A stretch of DNA of 64,000 bases from NCBI RefSeq assembly GCF_900186975.1, contig NZ_LT906441.1:434001-498000 (forward strand). Direction: 5' to 3'. The notes beneath the pieces are model-generated. The model was given only the letters and a program-made list of their open reading frames with translations, ran no database searches and was not told where the DNA came from. Position 1 is the stretch's first letter; every line of letters starts with the position of its first letter. Below, piece by piece: positions 48,979 through 58,050 of the stretch. Source of the DNA: Cutibacterium granulosum. GTDB lineage: Bacteria; Actinomycetota; Actinomycetes; Propionibacteriales; Propionibacteriaceae. Both the position numbers and the translations under genes were made by a program.

Positions 48979-49631
48979 GTCCAGCCTCCCATGGCCATTC
49001 GGATGCCCCGCCAGGTTCCTCTGAATCACCTGAAGAACCTGACGACGTGGCATACCGCGTCCCACGACGCAGAGCTGCACGTCGCGGTCCGGCTCGTGCC
49101 GCCGAAGAAAATCCTCGGCACACAAAGCTCCTGCTGACGATCCTTGCCTCGGTGATCCTCATAGTGATCGTGGCATTCATCCTCAGCTGGATTTTCTCGA
49201 ACGATGACTCGTCAGCCCCCGAGAACGGCCCCACCGTCCATGCCGCCACCTGGCCGCTCCAATTGCCGCAGGGCGCGGGCAGCTACACCCGCGACCCCAA
49301 CACGGCGACAAACCCAACGACCAAGGACGGTACTACCACCCTGTCCGCCACATATGCCAAGGACAATCAGGACGCAGTCATCGTTCTCATGAGTCGCCCG
49401 ACGACTGATCTGAAGAAGTTCATGAATGACGCCGCCATGAACTCCGTGACCATCCAGCCGGTGACCGGAACATCCACCAAGGCCATGTGCGGAACGAGTC
49501 TGGACAACAACAACACCAGTTGTGCCGTCCTCAAGGACGACACGGCAGTCCTCGCGGTGGGGCTGCTCGATCAATCCCGACCGGAGCTGGCTGGTGTGGC
49601 GAACTCCGTGGCGGAGCAAGCCGCGCAGTGA
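48975..49631 (+). CDS. Membrane-anchored protein of unknown function
   Basis: The 218-residue protein has a cytoplasmic Pro/Arg-rich N-terminus (about 50 residues), one span (LLTILASVILIVIVAFILSWIF, about 52-73) and an extracytoplasmic domain. That domain contains two cysteines (MCGTSLDNNNTSCAVL) that could form a disulfide. It overlaps trxA by 4 bp and precedes an OsmC protein by 36 bp, suggesting a redox-related operon. No known family was recognised. Confidence 0.7.
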   Translation: MSPASHGHSDAPPGSSESPEEPDDVAYRVPRRRAARRGPARAAEENPRHTKLLLTILASVILIVIVAFILSWIFSNDDSSAPENGPTVHAATWPLQLPQGAGSYTRDPNTATNPTTKDGTTTLSATYAKDNQDAVIVLMSRPTTDLKKFMNDAAMNSVTIQPVTGTSTKAMCGTSLDNNNTSCAVLKDDTAVLAVGLLDQSRPELAGVANSVAEQAAQ

Positions 49632-49667
49632 CCAGCCAAGATCATCTCGACACCTGAAAGGATGACC

Positions 49668-50111
49668 ATGTCTTCCACCGAGCGCAAGATCTCCCTCACC
49701 CGCACGAGCAAGGGGGAGTACACCGCCACCAACGATCGTGGCGGCACGCTGAATCTGAGCGCAAACGGCACTCTTGACTTCACACCTGTCGAAGCACTTC
49801 TGGCTGCCGTGGGGGCCTGCTCATCCGTCGATGTCGACGCTGTCACCAGTAGACACACAGAGCCGGACAGCTTCAAGGTGACTGTGCGTGCCGACAAGAT
49901 CACCACACCCAACGCAGCGAGCAAATTGGACAACCTCGAGTTGCACTACACCATCGATGTCTCCACCGACGATGAGCGCGAGACCGAAAAGCTCAACACC
50001 CTCGTCGCACGCGCAGCACAAATTTCCCGTGACAGGGACTGCACCGTCTCTCGCACGGTCGAGGACCCGACCCAGGTGACATTTTTCGTCAACGGTGCCG
50101 AACTCGACTGA
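49668..50111 (+). CDS. OsmC/Ohr-family protein
   Basis: The 147-residue protein has the OsmC-like fold, with FTPVEALLAAVGACSSVDVDAV (about 37-58) carrying one conserved cysteine and RDCTVSRTVEDP near the C-terminus, where the second, resolving cysteine sits. Members reduce organic hydroperoxides; the substrate of this one is unknown. GAAAGG at 49656-49661 supports ATG 49668 over ATG 49662. Position downstream of thioredoxin fits a peroxide or redox role. Confidence 0.85.
   Translation: MSSTERKISLTRTSKGEYTATNDRGGTLNLSANGTLDFTPVEALLAAVGACSSVDVDAVTSRHTEPDSFKVTVRADKITTPNAASKLDNLELHYTIDVSTDDERETEKLNTLVARAAQISRDRDCTVSRTVEDPTQVTFFVNGAELD
50075..50093 (+). repeat. Dispersed-element look-alike at the 3' end of the OsmC gene
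   Basis: GGTGACATTTTTCGTCAAC matches the consensus well but encodes VTFFVN, a natural C-terminal strand of the family, so it may be chance. Confidence 0.4.
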
Positions 50112-50246
50112 CACATCCACATTCCCGTCGCCTGCTGTGAGTGGTTGTTGCCTGATTCCAGGTGCTCCGACCAGCGCCTTCGTCGAGGAACCTTCATCGA
50201 GGATGCCCACTGTGGGGGAATATCCCACACCTCCCCCAGGTTGCCT

Positions 50247-50879
50247 TCAGGTTCCCATCCCATCGTTCAGATGACTTTTCTCGCATCTCGACGTTTTGGT
50301 AAAAGCTTCCGGTTGTAGGAACTCTTGCTGTACCCACGTGACCAGGCGGCTGGGCAGATCCACGTGAGATCCTACAGTCATGCTCAGGTCGAGTTCCATG
50401 ACTTGTACCGCGTTGGCGGGGGCATGCGTCACTTCATGGAAGCCAATGGCTCTGAGCCAGCGGATGTCAAGCGTCCACACGTTGGATGCCATACCGGTTC
50501 CCGCCGCCTCAATGGCTGGCACCGATCCCGTCAACCAACCAGAAGTACGATTGATGAGCGATCGACCACATGCCGCGGCTGCGTGGCCACGACGCCCCGG
50601 TATCCATGCCGCAATGAGTGCTGCCGAGTCTTGCCGGCTGAGCCGCCCTGCCAGTGGATGGTTGACCGGCATCTCCTTGCCGGGGCTCGTCAGGATGAAC
50701 GAGGTGACGCGTCCGGATTCCCACGTACCAACTCCGCACCCGCCCCACTGGGAGCAGGCAGCATCTGCCCATTGCGGGGGCCGTCCTGCGTCCAGCCCCA
50801 GGAGATGAGCCACATCGGCATCGCACACTTGATCGAAACGCTGTATGTGCTCTCGGGTAATTGTCCGCAACCGTCTCAT
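50247..50879 (-). CDS. GNAT-like protein beside parB (Rv3916c-type)
   Basis: The 210-residue protein matches the pattern of the conserved actinobacterial gene next to parB (Rv3916c in M. tuberculosis), a GNAT-fold protein. Typical parts are SRQDSAALIAAWIPG (about 78-92), GRSLINRTSGWLTGSVPAIEA and LRAIGFHEVTHAP followed by VQVMELDL. No substrate is known. ATG 50879 is chosen because the family starts with a short RRLRTITREHIQ-like strand; the frame could extend to a TTG at 51023. Position matches the known order: parA-parB followed by this gene, with trxA beyond. Confidence 0.65.
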   Translation of the reverse strand: MRRLRTITREHIQRFDQVCDADVAHLLGLDAGRPPQWADAACSQWGGCGVGTWESGRVTSFILTSPGKEMPVNHPLAGRLSRQDSAALIAAWIPGRRGHAAAACGRSLINRTSGWLTGSVPAIEAAGTGMASNVWTLDIRWLRAIGFHEVTHAPANAVQVMELDLSMTVGSHVDLPSRLVTWVQQEFLQPEAFTKTSRCEKSHLNDGMGT

Positions 50880-51130
50880 CGTCTCCACCCCAGCACGATT
50901 CAACCACAGGCTCGCGCCTAGCTCCGCGAATCCTCGAACCTCACAGATCCGAACCGCCAACTTCAGCAGCCGTTCGCATGGGTGCCACTGATCCCATGTG
51001 GACGTGGGTGACGAACACGGCAATCACGGTGATGACTGTTCACTGCCGCAGCAATGGTCAGTGACCTTGTGCACCATCCGTTCTGACAGTCTCCGTACTG
51101 CACACAGGATCATTCGCAGAGATTTGTCAT

Positions 51131-51178
51131 GGAAACTATTAGCAGTTTTATCGATAAATATCTTTAACTATCTATTCA
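51131..51178. other. AT-rich patch at the parB 3' end
   Basis: A run including TTTTATCGATAAATATCTTT covers the last codons of parB and the adjoining gap. It stands out in a GC-rich region and resembles similar patches at 53.84 and 56.34 kb. Confidence 0.5.
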
Positions 51179-52121
51179 GCAGCTCGAGCAAGTGCGCAAA
51201 CTCGTCGTCATCTCGGAACGAGAGCGAGATGGTGCCGCGTCCCGCTTTGCGCCGGATTTTCACCTTCGTGCCGTATGTGTTAGAGAGCTTTGTGCTCTCC
51301 TCCTGTGCCTGTGTGTCTATCGAAGGCTGTGGGCGAGATTTCTGCTCAGGCCCTTCCGCAGTGTCTGAGGTCGGTGTGAGCGCCAATTTCACGGCTTCCT
51401 CGGTTTGACGCACCGACAGGTCCTCGGCCACGATCTGCTGAGCTAAGCTCTCCTGTTCTTGGCCAGGCAAGCTCAACAATGCCCGAGCATGGCCTGATGA
51501 CAAGCTACCCTCCAGTAGCAGGCTCTGTGCTCCCGGAGCGAGCTTCATGAGACGAATCGTGTTTGCTATGTAGGACCGAGATCGCTGTACCCGTCGGGCA
51601 ACCTCGTCCTGCGTGCATCGGAAATCGTCCATCATCTGCTGATAGGCAGCAGCTTCTTCGAGGGGGTTGAGCTGTACGCGGTGCAAGTTCTCCAGGAGAG
51701 CGTCCCGTAGCATGTCCTGCGTATCAGTGTGGCGGACGAGAGCGGGGATCTCTGGGAGACCAGCACGCTGCGCAGCTCGCCAGCGACGTTCGCCCATGAC
51801 GAGCTCATACTCGCCATCATCAGTCTGTGTGACGACAATGGGCTGAAGCAGTCCCACCTGTTTGATTGACTTCGCCAGCTCATCCAGAGCTTTATCATCG
51901 AAGTGAGTACGCGGCTGATTTCGATTGGGTCGTATCAAGGTAAGCTCCACCATTTTCAGTGAAGTGCCATCCGTGAATTTCCCATCACCTGTCTTGTGAT
52001 CATGCTTTTCATGGGGGTCTTCGAGATCGCGATCATGCTTTTCACTAGGGCTCTCAGTGATATCCGTTCGTTGGAAGAACTCTCCAAACCCTCGTCCCAG
52101 GCCCTGATGCTTTTGTGCCAT
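51168..52121 (-). CDS. parB: Chromosome-partitioning protein ParB
   Basis: The 317-residue CTP-dependent DNA clamp loads at parS. The N-terminal CTPase fold has RPNRNQPRTHFDD (about 64-76), GERRWRAAQ (about 109-117) and ENLHRVQLNPLEEA. The helix-turn-helix that reads parS follows (TQDEVARRVQRSRSYIANTIRL, about 168-190), then a linker and a C-terminal dimerisation domain ending in LLELLNR. An unusual His/Asp/Lys-rich stretch lies at about residues 25-50. GGGAGAG precedes the ATG. It forms an operon with parA, 30 bp apart. Confidence 0.96.
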   Translation of the reverse strand: MAQKHQGLGRGFGEFFQRTDITESPSEKHDRDLEDPHEKHDHKTGDGKFTDGTSLKMVELTLIRPNRNQPRTHFDDKALDELAKSIKQVGLLQPIVVTQTDDGEYELVMGERRWRAAQRAGLPEIPALVRHTDTQDMLRDALLENLHRVQLNPLEEAAAYQQMMDDFRCTQDEVARRVQRSRSYIANTIRLMKLAPGAQSLLLEGSLSSGHARALLSLPGQEQESLAQQIVAEDLSVRQTEEAVKLALTPTSDTAEGPEQKSRPQPSIDTQAQEESTKLSNTYGTKVKIRRKAGRGTISLSFRDDDEFAHLLELLNR

Positions 52122-52151
52122 TGTCTCTCCCGGTAAGTTCTGTATGCTGGA

Positions 52152-53066
52152 TTACTGAGCGTGGCGATGAGCGAACTCAGCGGCAGCATCGCGATAAGCT
52201 CGAGCACCCGACGAGTGCGGTTCATAGGTGAGCACGGATCGGGTGTAGCTCGGTGCTTCTGATACTCGCACTGAGCGTGGAATGACGGTGTCCAACGTCT
52301 CTCTACTGAAGTGTGCCCGCACCTCTGCTGTGACCTGCTGGGAGAGATTTGTCCGGGCATCATACATCGTCATGACAATTGTCTCGATGGACAGATCAGG
52401 ATTGAAGGCTTGCTTCACAGCCGTGACAGTGCGCATGAGCTGCTGCACACCTTCCAGAGCATAATATTCACACTGAATGGGCAGCATCACCTCATCTGCT
52501 GCCACCAGAGCGTTCAGCGTAAGAAGCCCCAGCGATGGTGGGCAGTCGATGAACACATAATCGACGTCGTGCGTGTCCAGGTATTCCTTGAGCACCTTCC
52601 TCAGGCATGACTCGCGCCTGCTTTGTGCAACAAGTTGCAGTTCGGCCCCGGATAGATCTATGGTCGCCGGCACCACATCAAGTAGCGGGCTTTCGGGGCT
52701 CATTTGAGCCACCAAAGTGATCTTTTCCCCTTCCAGCAGCACTTCATATGTTCCTGGAGTCCCAACGTCATGGTGCACACCGAGAGCGGTCGATGCATTC
52801 CCCTGCGGATCGATATCTATGACGAGCGTTCTCAACCCACTCATGGCCAAGGCCGTCGCCAAGTTGACGGTGGTTGTGGTCTTCCCCACACCGCCTTTCT
52901 GATTGGCCACCGCAATTATTCGAGGCTCCGATGGCCCCGGTAGAGCCCGGGGCACTCTGATTGATGCCCCCTTGAAGTCATCCGGTTCTTCGATTTCCGG
53001 TTCGTCGGGTCCATCGAACGCTGCTCGTTTTGGGGCCTTGTCGTATACCGGAACTTCGTTCGTCAT
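52152..53066 (-). CDS. parA: Chromosome-partitioning ATPase ParA
   Basis: The 304-residue Walker-type ATPase moves ParB-parS complexes. The deviant Walker A ANQKGGVGKTTTTVNLA (about 52-68), switch I DIDPQGNAST and Walker B VFIDCPPSLG are intact. About 45 unconserved residues precede the fold. ATG 53066 is chosen: GAAGGGAA lies directly upstream on the minus strand and a parS site ends the promoter region 26 bp away. It is upstream of parB in one operon; the usual neighbour rsmG is 2.7 kb away instead of adjacent. Confidence 0.96.
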   Translation of the reverse strand: MTNEVPVYDKAPKRAAFDGPDEPEIEEPDDFKGASIRVPRALPGPSEPRIIAVANQKGGVGKTTTTVNLATALAMSGLRTLVIDIDPQGNASTALGVHHDVGTPGTYEVLLEGEKITLVAQMSPESPLLDVVPATIDLSGAELQLVAQSRRESCLRKVLKEYLDTHDVDYVFIDCPPSLGLLTLNALVAADEVMLPIQCEYYALEGVQQLMRTVTAVKQAFNPDLSIETIVMTMYDARTNLSQQVTAEVRAHFSRETLDTVIPRSVRVSEAPSYTRSVLTYEPHSSGARAYRDAAAEFAHRHAQ

Positions 53067-53091
53067 AGGATTCCCTTCAGCACCTGATGTG

Positions 53092-53107
53092 TGTTTCACG
53101 TGAAACA
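53092..53107. promoter_or_regulatory. parS: parS site 1
   Basis: TGTTTCACGTGAAACA is an exact match to the universal ParB-binding palindrome, 26 bp upstream of parA. ParB should load here; its place suggests it may also autoregulate parAB. Confidence 0.95.
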
Positions 53108-53411
53108 CGTCTACAGCTTGCGAAAACTTGGCTACTGGGCAGCGCACTCATCGCGATGACAGTACTCTATGCTACCGGTAGGTCGCCTCGGATTACAGCT
53201 CGACGATCAGAAAACGCATAGCCTTTCGTACACCGGGACACAGACTTCGCGGCACATCACCACAGTGGAAAAGCTCCTCCATATCCCAAATCCATCTGAC
53301 AGTTCGATAGCTTTGCTATCGAAGGATAGCTTCCGGTCAGGAAACCCATGTCAAGAGCAGGTTCTACTGGCATCTGTTTTGCTATTTGCAGAACGAGCAG
53401 CACAAAATCTG

Positions 53412-53532
53412 GCATCAGGTACAGAGATGGCTTGAGATCAAGCTTTTACCACAGATGGATTGCTACGTCAATGATGGGTTCCTAGACAGAATGGCACGCC
53501 ACTACTCTCCAACAGGTTTCATCCATGCCATC
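53412..53532 (+). repeat. Diverged direct repeat, copy A
   Basis: Copy A shares GGCA-CAGGTAC-G-AGATGG-TTGAGATC, then GATGGAT--CTACGTCAA--ATGGGT and CAACAGGTTTCATCCATG with copy B 2.2 kb away, in the same orientation and order. Confidence 0.75.
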
Positions 53533-53835
53533 CGATCTCTACCCCGGGTGTGTCATTGAAGAAAGCGTCTTGCCTCCCCTGCACCCGCTCAGGTTCATTC
53601 AGACAGCAGACCGTTCTGAAAACAATCCACTTGCCATGTGCCCGGAACAATGCACACATGAACCACACGGGATACATTGCGCAGTAGTGTACGACCGGTC
53701 CGAAAAGAACGTAACAGAGAAGGAGTTCTGATGGAACTCCAATTGATCTCAAGACCTGGATGTTCCAATCTCCAAGCTGAGGTGATCTGTTTTGTTACGC
53801 CGCGGCAGCAGACAACGACACATCCGATGTAGTTT

Positions 53836-53885
53836 CAAATATTCATATATTAATATTTTTATAGATAAATAAATTTAGTTATGTC
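53836..53885. other. AT-rich core
   Basis: This 50-bp stretch is almost only A and T (for example ATTCATATATTAATATTTTT). It is unwinding-element-like in composition, but no DnaA boxes lie beside it. Confidence 0.55.
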
Positions 53886-54584
53886 CAGGCAAGTGATCTA
53901 CTTATTTCAGATGATAAGAAAAATGACTAGCACCCACGACAGCACAGCCACCACCCGGGAAGTTCACCTACAGGCCACTCTTGACTGCTGAAAATACATA
54001 TTTCCAACTAGGCAATAGTCACCAACACCTAGTGTGGATTGCCTTCTGCTGGCAAGACGATAATTTTGGGTCAATCATGGAGCAGACGATCGGGTGGACC
54101 AGGTGATGACATTGACCAGAGACTTGCGCTGGCTCAGTCAATCTTCTCGGAGCTGCCATGAGATAGTGTGCTTAGAAGATCTTGATGATCTGACGAGTAT
54201 CGAAAATGACCATCATCACTTTGATGGGGGAGCAAGCACAGGTCGGCATGATCAGGTAGCAGCTACTCAGTAGATCGATCATGGGTCGGCGTGGTTCGGA
54301 TGTTCACGACATCATGAACACATCGTGACTCACGGTTAAGTAACCAAATGAGTCGGTTCTGGGGAGATTAGATCAATAATAAAATGCAGTTCCGGGTTTT
54401 CCGCAGATAAGACGCACGTCCAAATGTTCCAGAGTTTCTGATCTAGATATTCTCGATCGTTTGGATATACCCTGTTACAGGTTCGACTGTGAAGTCAGGC
54501 TCTCTCGCCAGTCACAGCAATGAACAGGAGTTGATCGTGGAGCCGCCGCGACTCCATCTCATACCAGAACACCGGCAGGAGAGA

Positions 54585-54600
54585 TGTTTCACGTGAAACA
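54585..54600. promoter_or_regulatory. parS: parS site 2
   Basis: TGTTTCACGTGAAACA is a second exact copy, 1.5 kb from the first and inside the same gene-free island. Confidence 0.95.
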
Positions 54601-55609
54601 CAGCCGGTGGTTGACACTTCATCCACCAAGAGTGACGACTCCACCCTAGAGATGGTGACAACAGGACGAAGTTAAAACAGTTGACTCCCGAGAATCGTGA
54701 ACCGATAAGAGCGATAAACCGGTACGACAAGAGCGGTAGGTCGAATGGCCGCTCAACACACAGTATTTAGCGCAATGACATCCCCGACCCCAGCTCTCTT
54801 GAATGTCTCAAGAAGACGATGCTCCGGGATAGAGCGGGAAGCGTTCTGAAAATGGAGGTCGCTCGGGCGATAAAGGTATTCGGAATAATGAGGTAGTCTG
54901 GAAAGAGTCGCTGGAGGCTAGCTAGTAATTCCAGCTCCCTACCCAGATTACCTCGAGACAGGTATTCATCGTTATCATCAAAACAACAGGGAACGATACC
55001 GGTCGATCGAGACCCTAGAGATCTCGTCCTTGATGACACATTCACAGATGAAGAGCGCTGAGCATGATCACAATCAACATACAATCAGTACATGGGTAAA
55101 CCAGCATGATCAACTCAGGACCAAGCAGCAAGCTACCATGATCACCAAAAGCTGCAGCTCGGTCCACAAGCCAGCAAGTCTGACCTTGAGCGGGGGACGG
55201 ATATCCACCACACAGCGCATCAAAAAGGGAGCGCGATGGATGCAACTGTCATGAGAACCCAGCAACACTCAACTCGGCACCATAAAACAAGCAGGGTCCA
55301 GCAGCCAAGGAAATGATTCATCAATCAGGGAAGACTGCTATTACGATGCAGCGGAATTCAACAAGAATGACAGAGGCACCAACATCCCGCAACTCAGAGT
55401 AGGCAGTAGCTCACAGGACCCAATGGCCGCCCGGTGATCTAGGACCTGGACCCGTGGCCCGTGGCACAGACGCTCAGTAGCGCAGTGTTGTCAAGAAATC
55501 GACATTACTGGGCGATGTGTCGCATCATCTGCAGAAAAAGCACTGGAGTACCAGAGTCGGTCGGGTACTTGGAAGTCGTGGTATCAACAGCAAAAGTTGG
55601 GTCATCAGT

Positions 55610-55742
55610 GGCAACAGGTACGGAAGATGGTTTGAGATCGCTCGCCCCATACCCAACGATGAGATGGATGTCTACGTCAACAATGGGTGATTGTGTCAGA
55701 TGACGTCGCTCTCTCACAACAGGTTTCATCCATGTGTCATCC
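55610..55742 (+). repeat. Diverged direct repeat, copy B
   Basis: This is the partner of copy A at 53412, about 12 bases longer, and ends 64 bp before the rsmG stop codon. Confidence 0.75.
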
Positions 55743-55805
55743 ATCTAGGAGTCACGACGCCATTGGAAAAACAGACTCAGGTTTCACAGCCGAATCAGGG
55801 TCTGA

Positions 55806-56567
55806 TCAGGCATGTCGAACTCGTACGACTCGAGTGGGATCGGCGTCAGCAGCAGCTCGAACGATGAGTACCTCCGCATCGAGCCGACGCTTGCGAAGTT
55901 CCTTGTCAGCCTTGGCAATTTCTTTGTCCACAGACTCCCCCTTGAGGGCAAGAAGCTCTCCTGAAGGTAGGAACAGTGGTGCAGTCCATGCCAAGAGTTT
56001 CGTGAGATTGGCAACAGCCCGAGCGGTGACGACATCAAAACTCATGTGAAGATCTTCAGCCCGCGATCGGATAACCGTCACCTGATCATCAAGGTGAAGT
56101 TCGTCCACAACGGTCGTGAGAAATTGACAGCGTCGAGCCAATGGCTCAATGAGTGTGATCTGCACGTCAGGGCGCAGCAGGGCAACTGGAATTCCCGGAA
56201 GACCAGCTCCACTACCAACATCGGCAACCCGCAGCCCCTCAGGGATCAGTTGAGCAACAGCGGCACTGTTGAAGATGTGCCGTTGCCACAGTCGTGGAGT
56301 CTCCCGTGGCCCGATGAGTCCTTGGGTCACGCCATCACTTGATAATATATCGACATATCTTTTTATATCTGAATATTTTTCTTTATAAATATCGCGTGCT
56401 GCGGTGTTCTCCTCGACCGTCGATGAGCTGAGTGGGACCTCACTCGTCCCCTGGGAAGGATCATCCCTGGCAGCAGCGCTTCGGTCATGATCCCCCGACG
56501 CATTGCGACACCAGTCACGGTCACCTGCTACAGGGGCACTGCCACAACGATCATCCATCCCACTCAC
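55806..56567 (-). CDS. rsmG: 16S rRNA (guanine-527-N7)-methyltransferase
   Basis: The 253-residue SAM-dependent enzyme methylates G527 of 16S r[21 protein letters not shown] (about 93-110) and the SAM loop [21 protein letters not shown] (about 115-135) are typical, as is [15 protein letters not shown]. The first ~50 residues are an unconserved Ser/Asp-rich extension. Codons for about residues 57-75 ([16 protein letters not shown]) are strikingly AT-rich, unlike the rest of the gene. Gene-free stretches of 2.7 and 1.5 kb separate it from parA and jag, although these genes are adjacent in relatives. Confidence 0.94.
   Translation of the reverse strand: MSGMDDRCGSAPVAGDRDWCRNASGDHDRSAAARDDPSQGTSEVPLSSSTVEENTAARDIYKEKYSDIKRYVDILSSDGVTQGLIGPRETPRLWQRHIFNSAAVAQLIPEGLRVADVGSGAGLPGIPVALLRPDVQITLIEPLARRCQFLTTVVDELHLDDQVTVIRSRAEDLHMSFDVVTARAVANLTKLLAWTAPLFLPSGELLALKGESVDKEIAKADKELRKRRLDAEVLIVRAAADADPTRVVRVRHA
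56340..56400. other. AT-rich patch inside rsmG
   Basis: A run including TCTTTTTATATCTGAATATT interrupts GC-rich coding sequence near the gene's 5' end. Confidence 0.55.
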
Positions 56568-57387
56568 AGAGGTATCTTCACACAGTTACCGAGTCCGTGA
56601 CCACAGGCGCAGGGGAAGACATCGGAAACCAAGAGGGTAGGAGCAAGCCACAAAAGACACGCAGAGGCAAGGTGGAACCCAGGGCTCCGATGAGGAAACG
56701 GGAAGCTCATGTGCACGCGCTCGAGCACGTGACCGCAGAACTCGGAGAACAGGTCACCTTATGGGAGCAATGGAGGGTCAACACACCACCCATGAGGGGA
56801 TGAAGCGGTATGCGTGCGTGGCGAGACATCTCTCCGTGGGCACCACGAGGGGGTAATGAAGTCGTGCCCATGGGGCACACACGGGATCTGACGCGGCGTG
56901 AAAAGTCGGTTAGGGAATGAAGCCGGGCTCATAGGGGCTCATTCACGCATCTTGAGAGGTTGAGAACGTGTTGCGGGTGAAACCGTGCTCATGACGTCCT
57001 GACTGTTGCCGTGGGACTGCGTGCGTTCCATGGCAATGTGGCGCGAGGATGGTCCTCGTCCATTGGACGCCCGGGCCCACAAGCTGGACACCGGCCCCAA
57101 GAACATGAGGGCTGGCAGCATCATCACACCATGAGGTACAGCACACAGCACGATTCAACGATCGTCGCTACGACACCTCTGTCCAGGCAGGGGCTGTGTC
57201 GTGGCCCCGGACAGAACGGGTGGATCCTCAGACACTCCCAGCAAGGGGTAGTGACACGTTGGCCGTGCCCGCCGCCACAGCGTTGGGAAAACTCTGTCCG
57301 TCATCGATGAGGAGCACAGAAGCAACGCTGGGGTGCACGAAGAACTGCTGCGGACGCACCGGCAGACCCAGCTGCCAGATTCGTCAC

Positions 57388-57419
57388 TTTGTCGACCTCC
57401 CACCACCATTTGTCGACCT
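57388..57419. repeat. 11-base repeat pair, spacing 21 bp
   Basis: TTTGTCGACCT occurs at 57388-57398 and 57409-57419, with related CCACCA sequence after both. Confidence 0.65.
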
Positions 57420-57512
57420 TCGCCACCAGCACCTGAAGATCAAGCGATGACCATCACCCGTGCGACCGGATGATCCAGGTATCACTTCGACACACGCCCT
57501 TCGCTGTGGAAA

Positions 57513-57555
57513 GAAGCACTCCTGGTGGGGGCGCCGTTGGTTGGAAGCACTCCTG
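57513..57555. repeat. 12-base repeat pair, spacing 31 bp
   Basis: GAAGCACTCCTG occurs at 57513-57524 and 57544-57555. Confidence 0.65.
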
Positions 57556-57590
57556 ATGCGCACCGCTGGTTGCTGTGGGTACTGTTGGTG

Positions 57591-57891
57591 GAGAGATACC
57601 GCTAGACCACGGAACGAGGCCAGACATCATGGGGCAACCTCGTGGGGTTGCGTGAATCGTGGAGTCGCGTGGAGATACCGCTAGACCAGACATCATGGAC
57701 ACCCTCACGGGGTCACGCGGATCATGGGGGTCTGGGAAATACTGCTCGACGTACGGGATGAGACCAGACATCAGGGGCGCCCCATTGGGTCGCGTGGAGA
57801 TCCGCCCGGCATACGGGACGAAACGACATCATGGGCACCCCCATGAAATAGCGTGGAGCGCCGCTCGACGTGTGAGACAAGCGCGGCAGAG
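57591..57891. repeat. Degenerate ~60-80-bp tandem repeat, about five units
   Basis: Units begin with GTGGAGATACCGCT-GAC, continue with GACCAGACATCATGGGC and end in CCCC-TGGGGTCGC. Starts are near 57591, 57669, 57734, 57794 and 57853; the last is truncated. Lengths vary by internal deletions. Confidence 0.8.
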
Positions 57892-58050
57892 AAGCATGGA
57901 TGCCCAGGCGACGATCCACGCAAGCAACCATCACACGAAACGGGCCGCGATGCCGTCTGCACCGCGACCCGTTCTGAGCTCAACCACCCGTTCCGTGTCC
58001 TGACCGTTCTGCGCGGCGAGCTGCTCGCACAGGATCAGCAGCATCCACCG

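Larger units (their letters stand above)
53067..55805. other. 2.7-kb gene-free island between parA and rsmG
   Basis: No credible protein gene is seen on either strand. Base composition is clearly less GC-rich than the rest of the window. Contents: two perfect parS sites, an AT-rich core (53836-53885) and two copies of a diverged ~125-bp repeat near its two ends. It may be a decayed insertion or part of the centromere-like region. Confidence 0.6.
56568..58050. other. 1.5-kb gene-free stretch with tandem repeats between rsmG and jag
   Basis: No supported gene is present. The right half is a mosaic of short direct repeats and five degenerate ~60-bp units. Open frames here encode repeated MSGL-type peptides, which is what a tandem repeat gives. 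Confidence 0.65.

Noticed and set aside
57591-57891. Possible CRISPR array
   Set aside because: Units are contiguous, degenerate and of unequal length, with no constant repeat/unique spacer pattern and no cas gene in the window.
57454-57934. Minus-strand frames encoding repeated MSGL/MMSGL peptides
   Set aside because: The peptide repeats are the direct product of the non-coding tandem DNA repeat; starts and frames shift between units.
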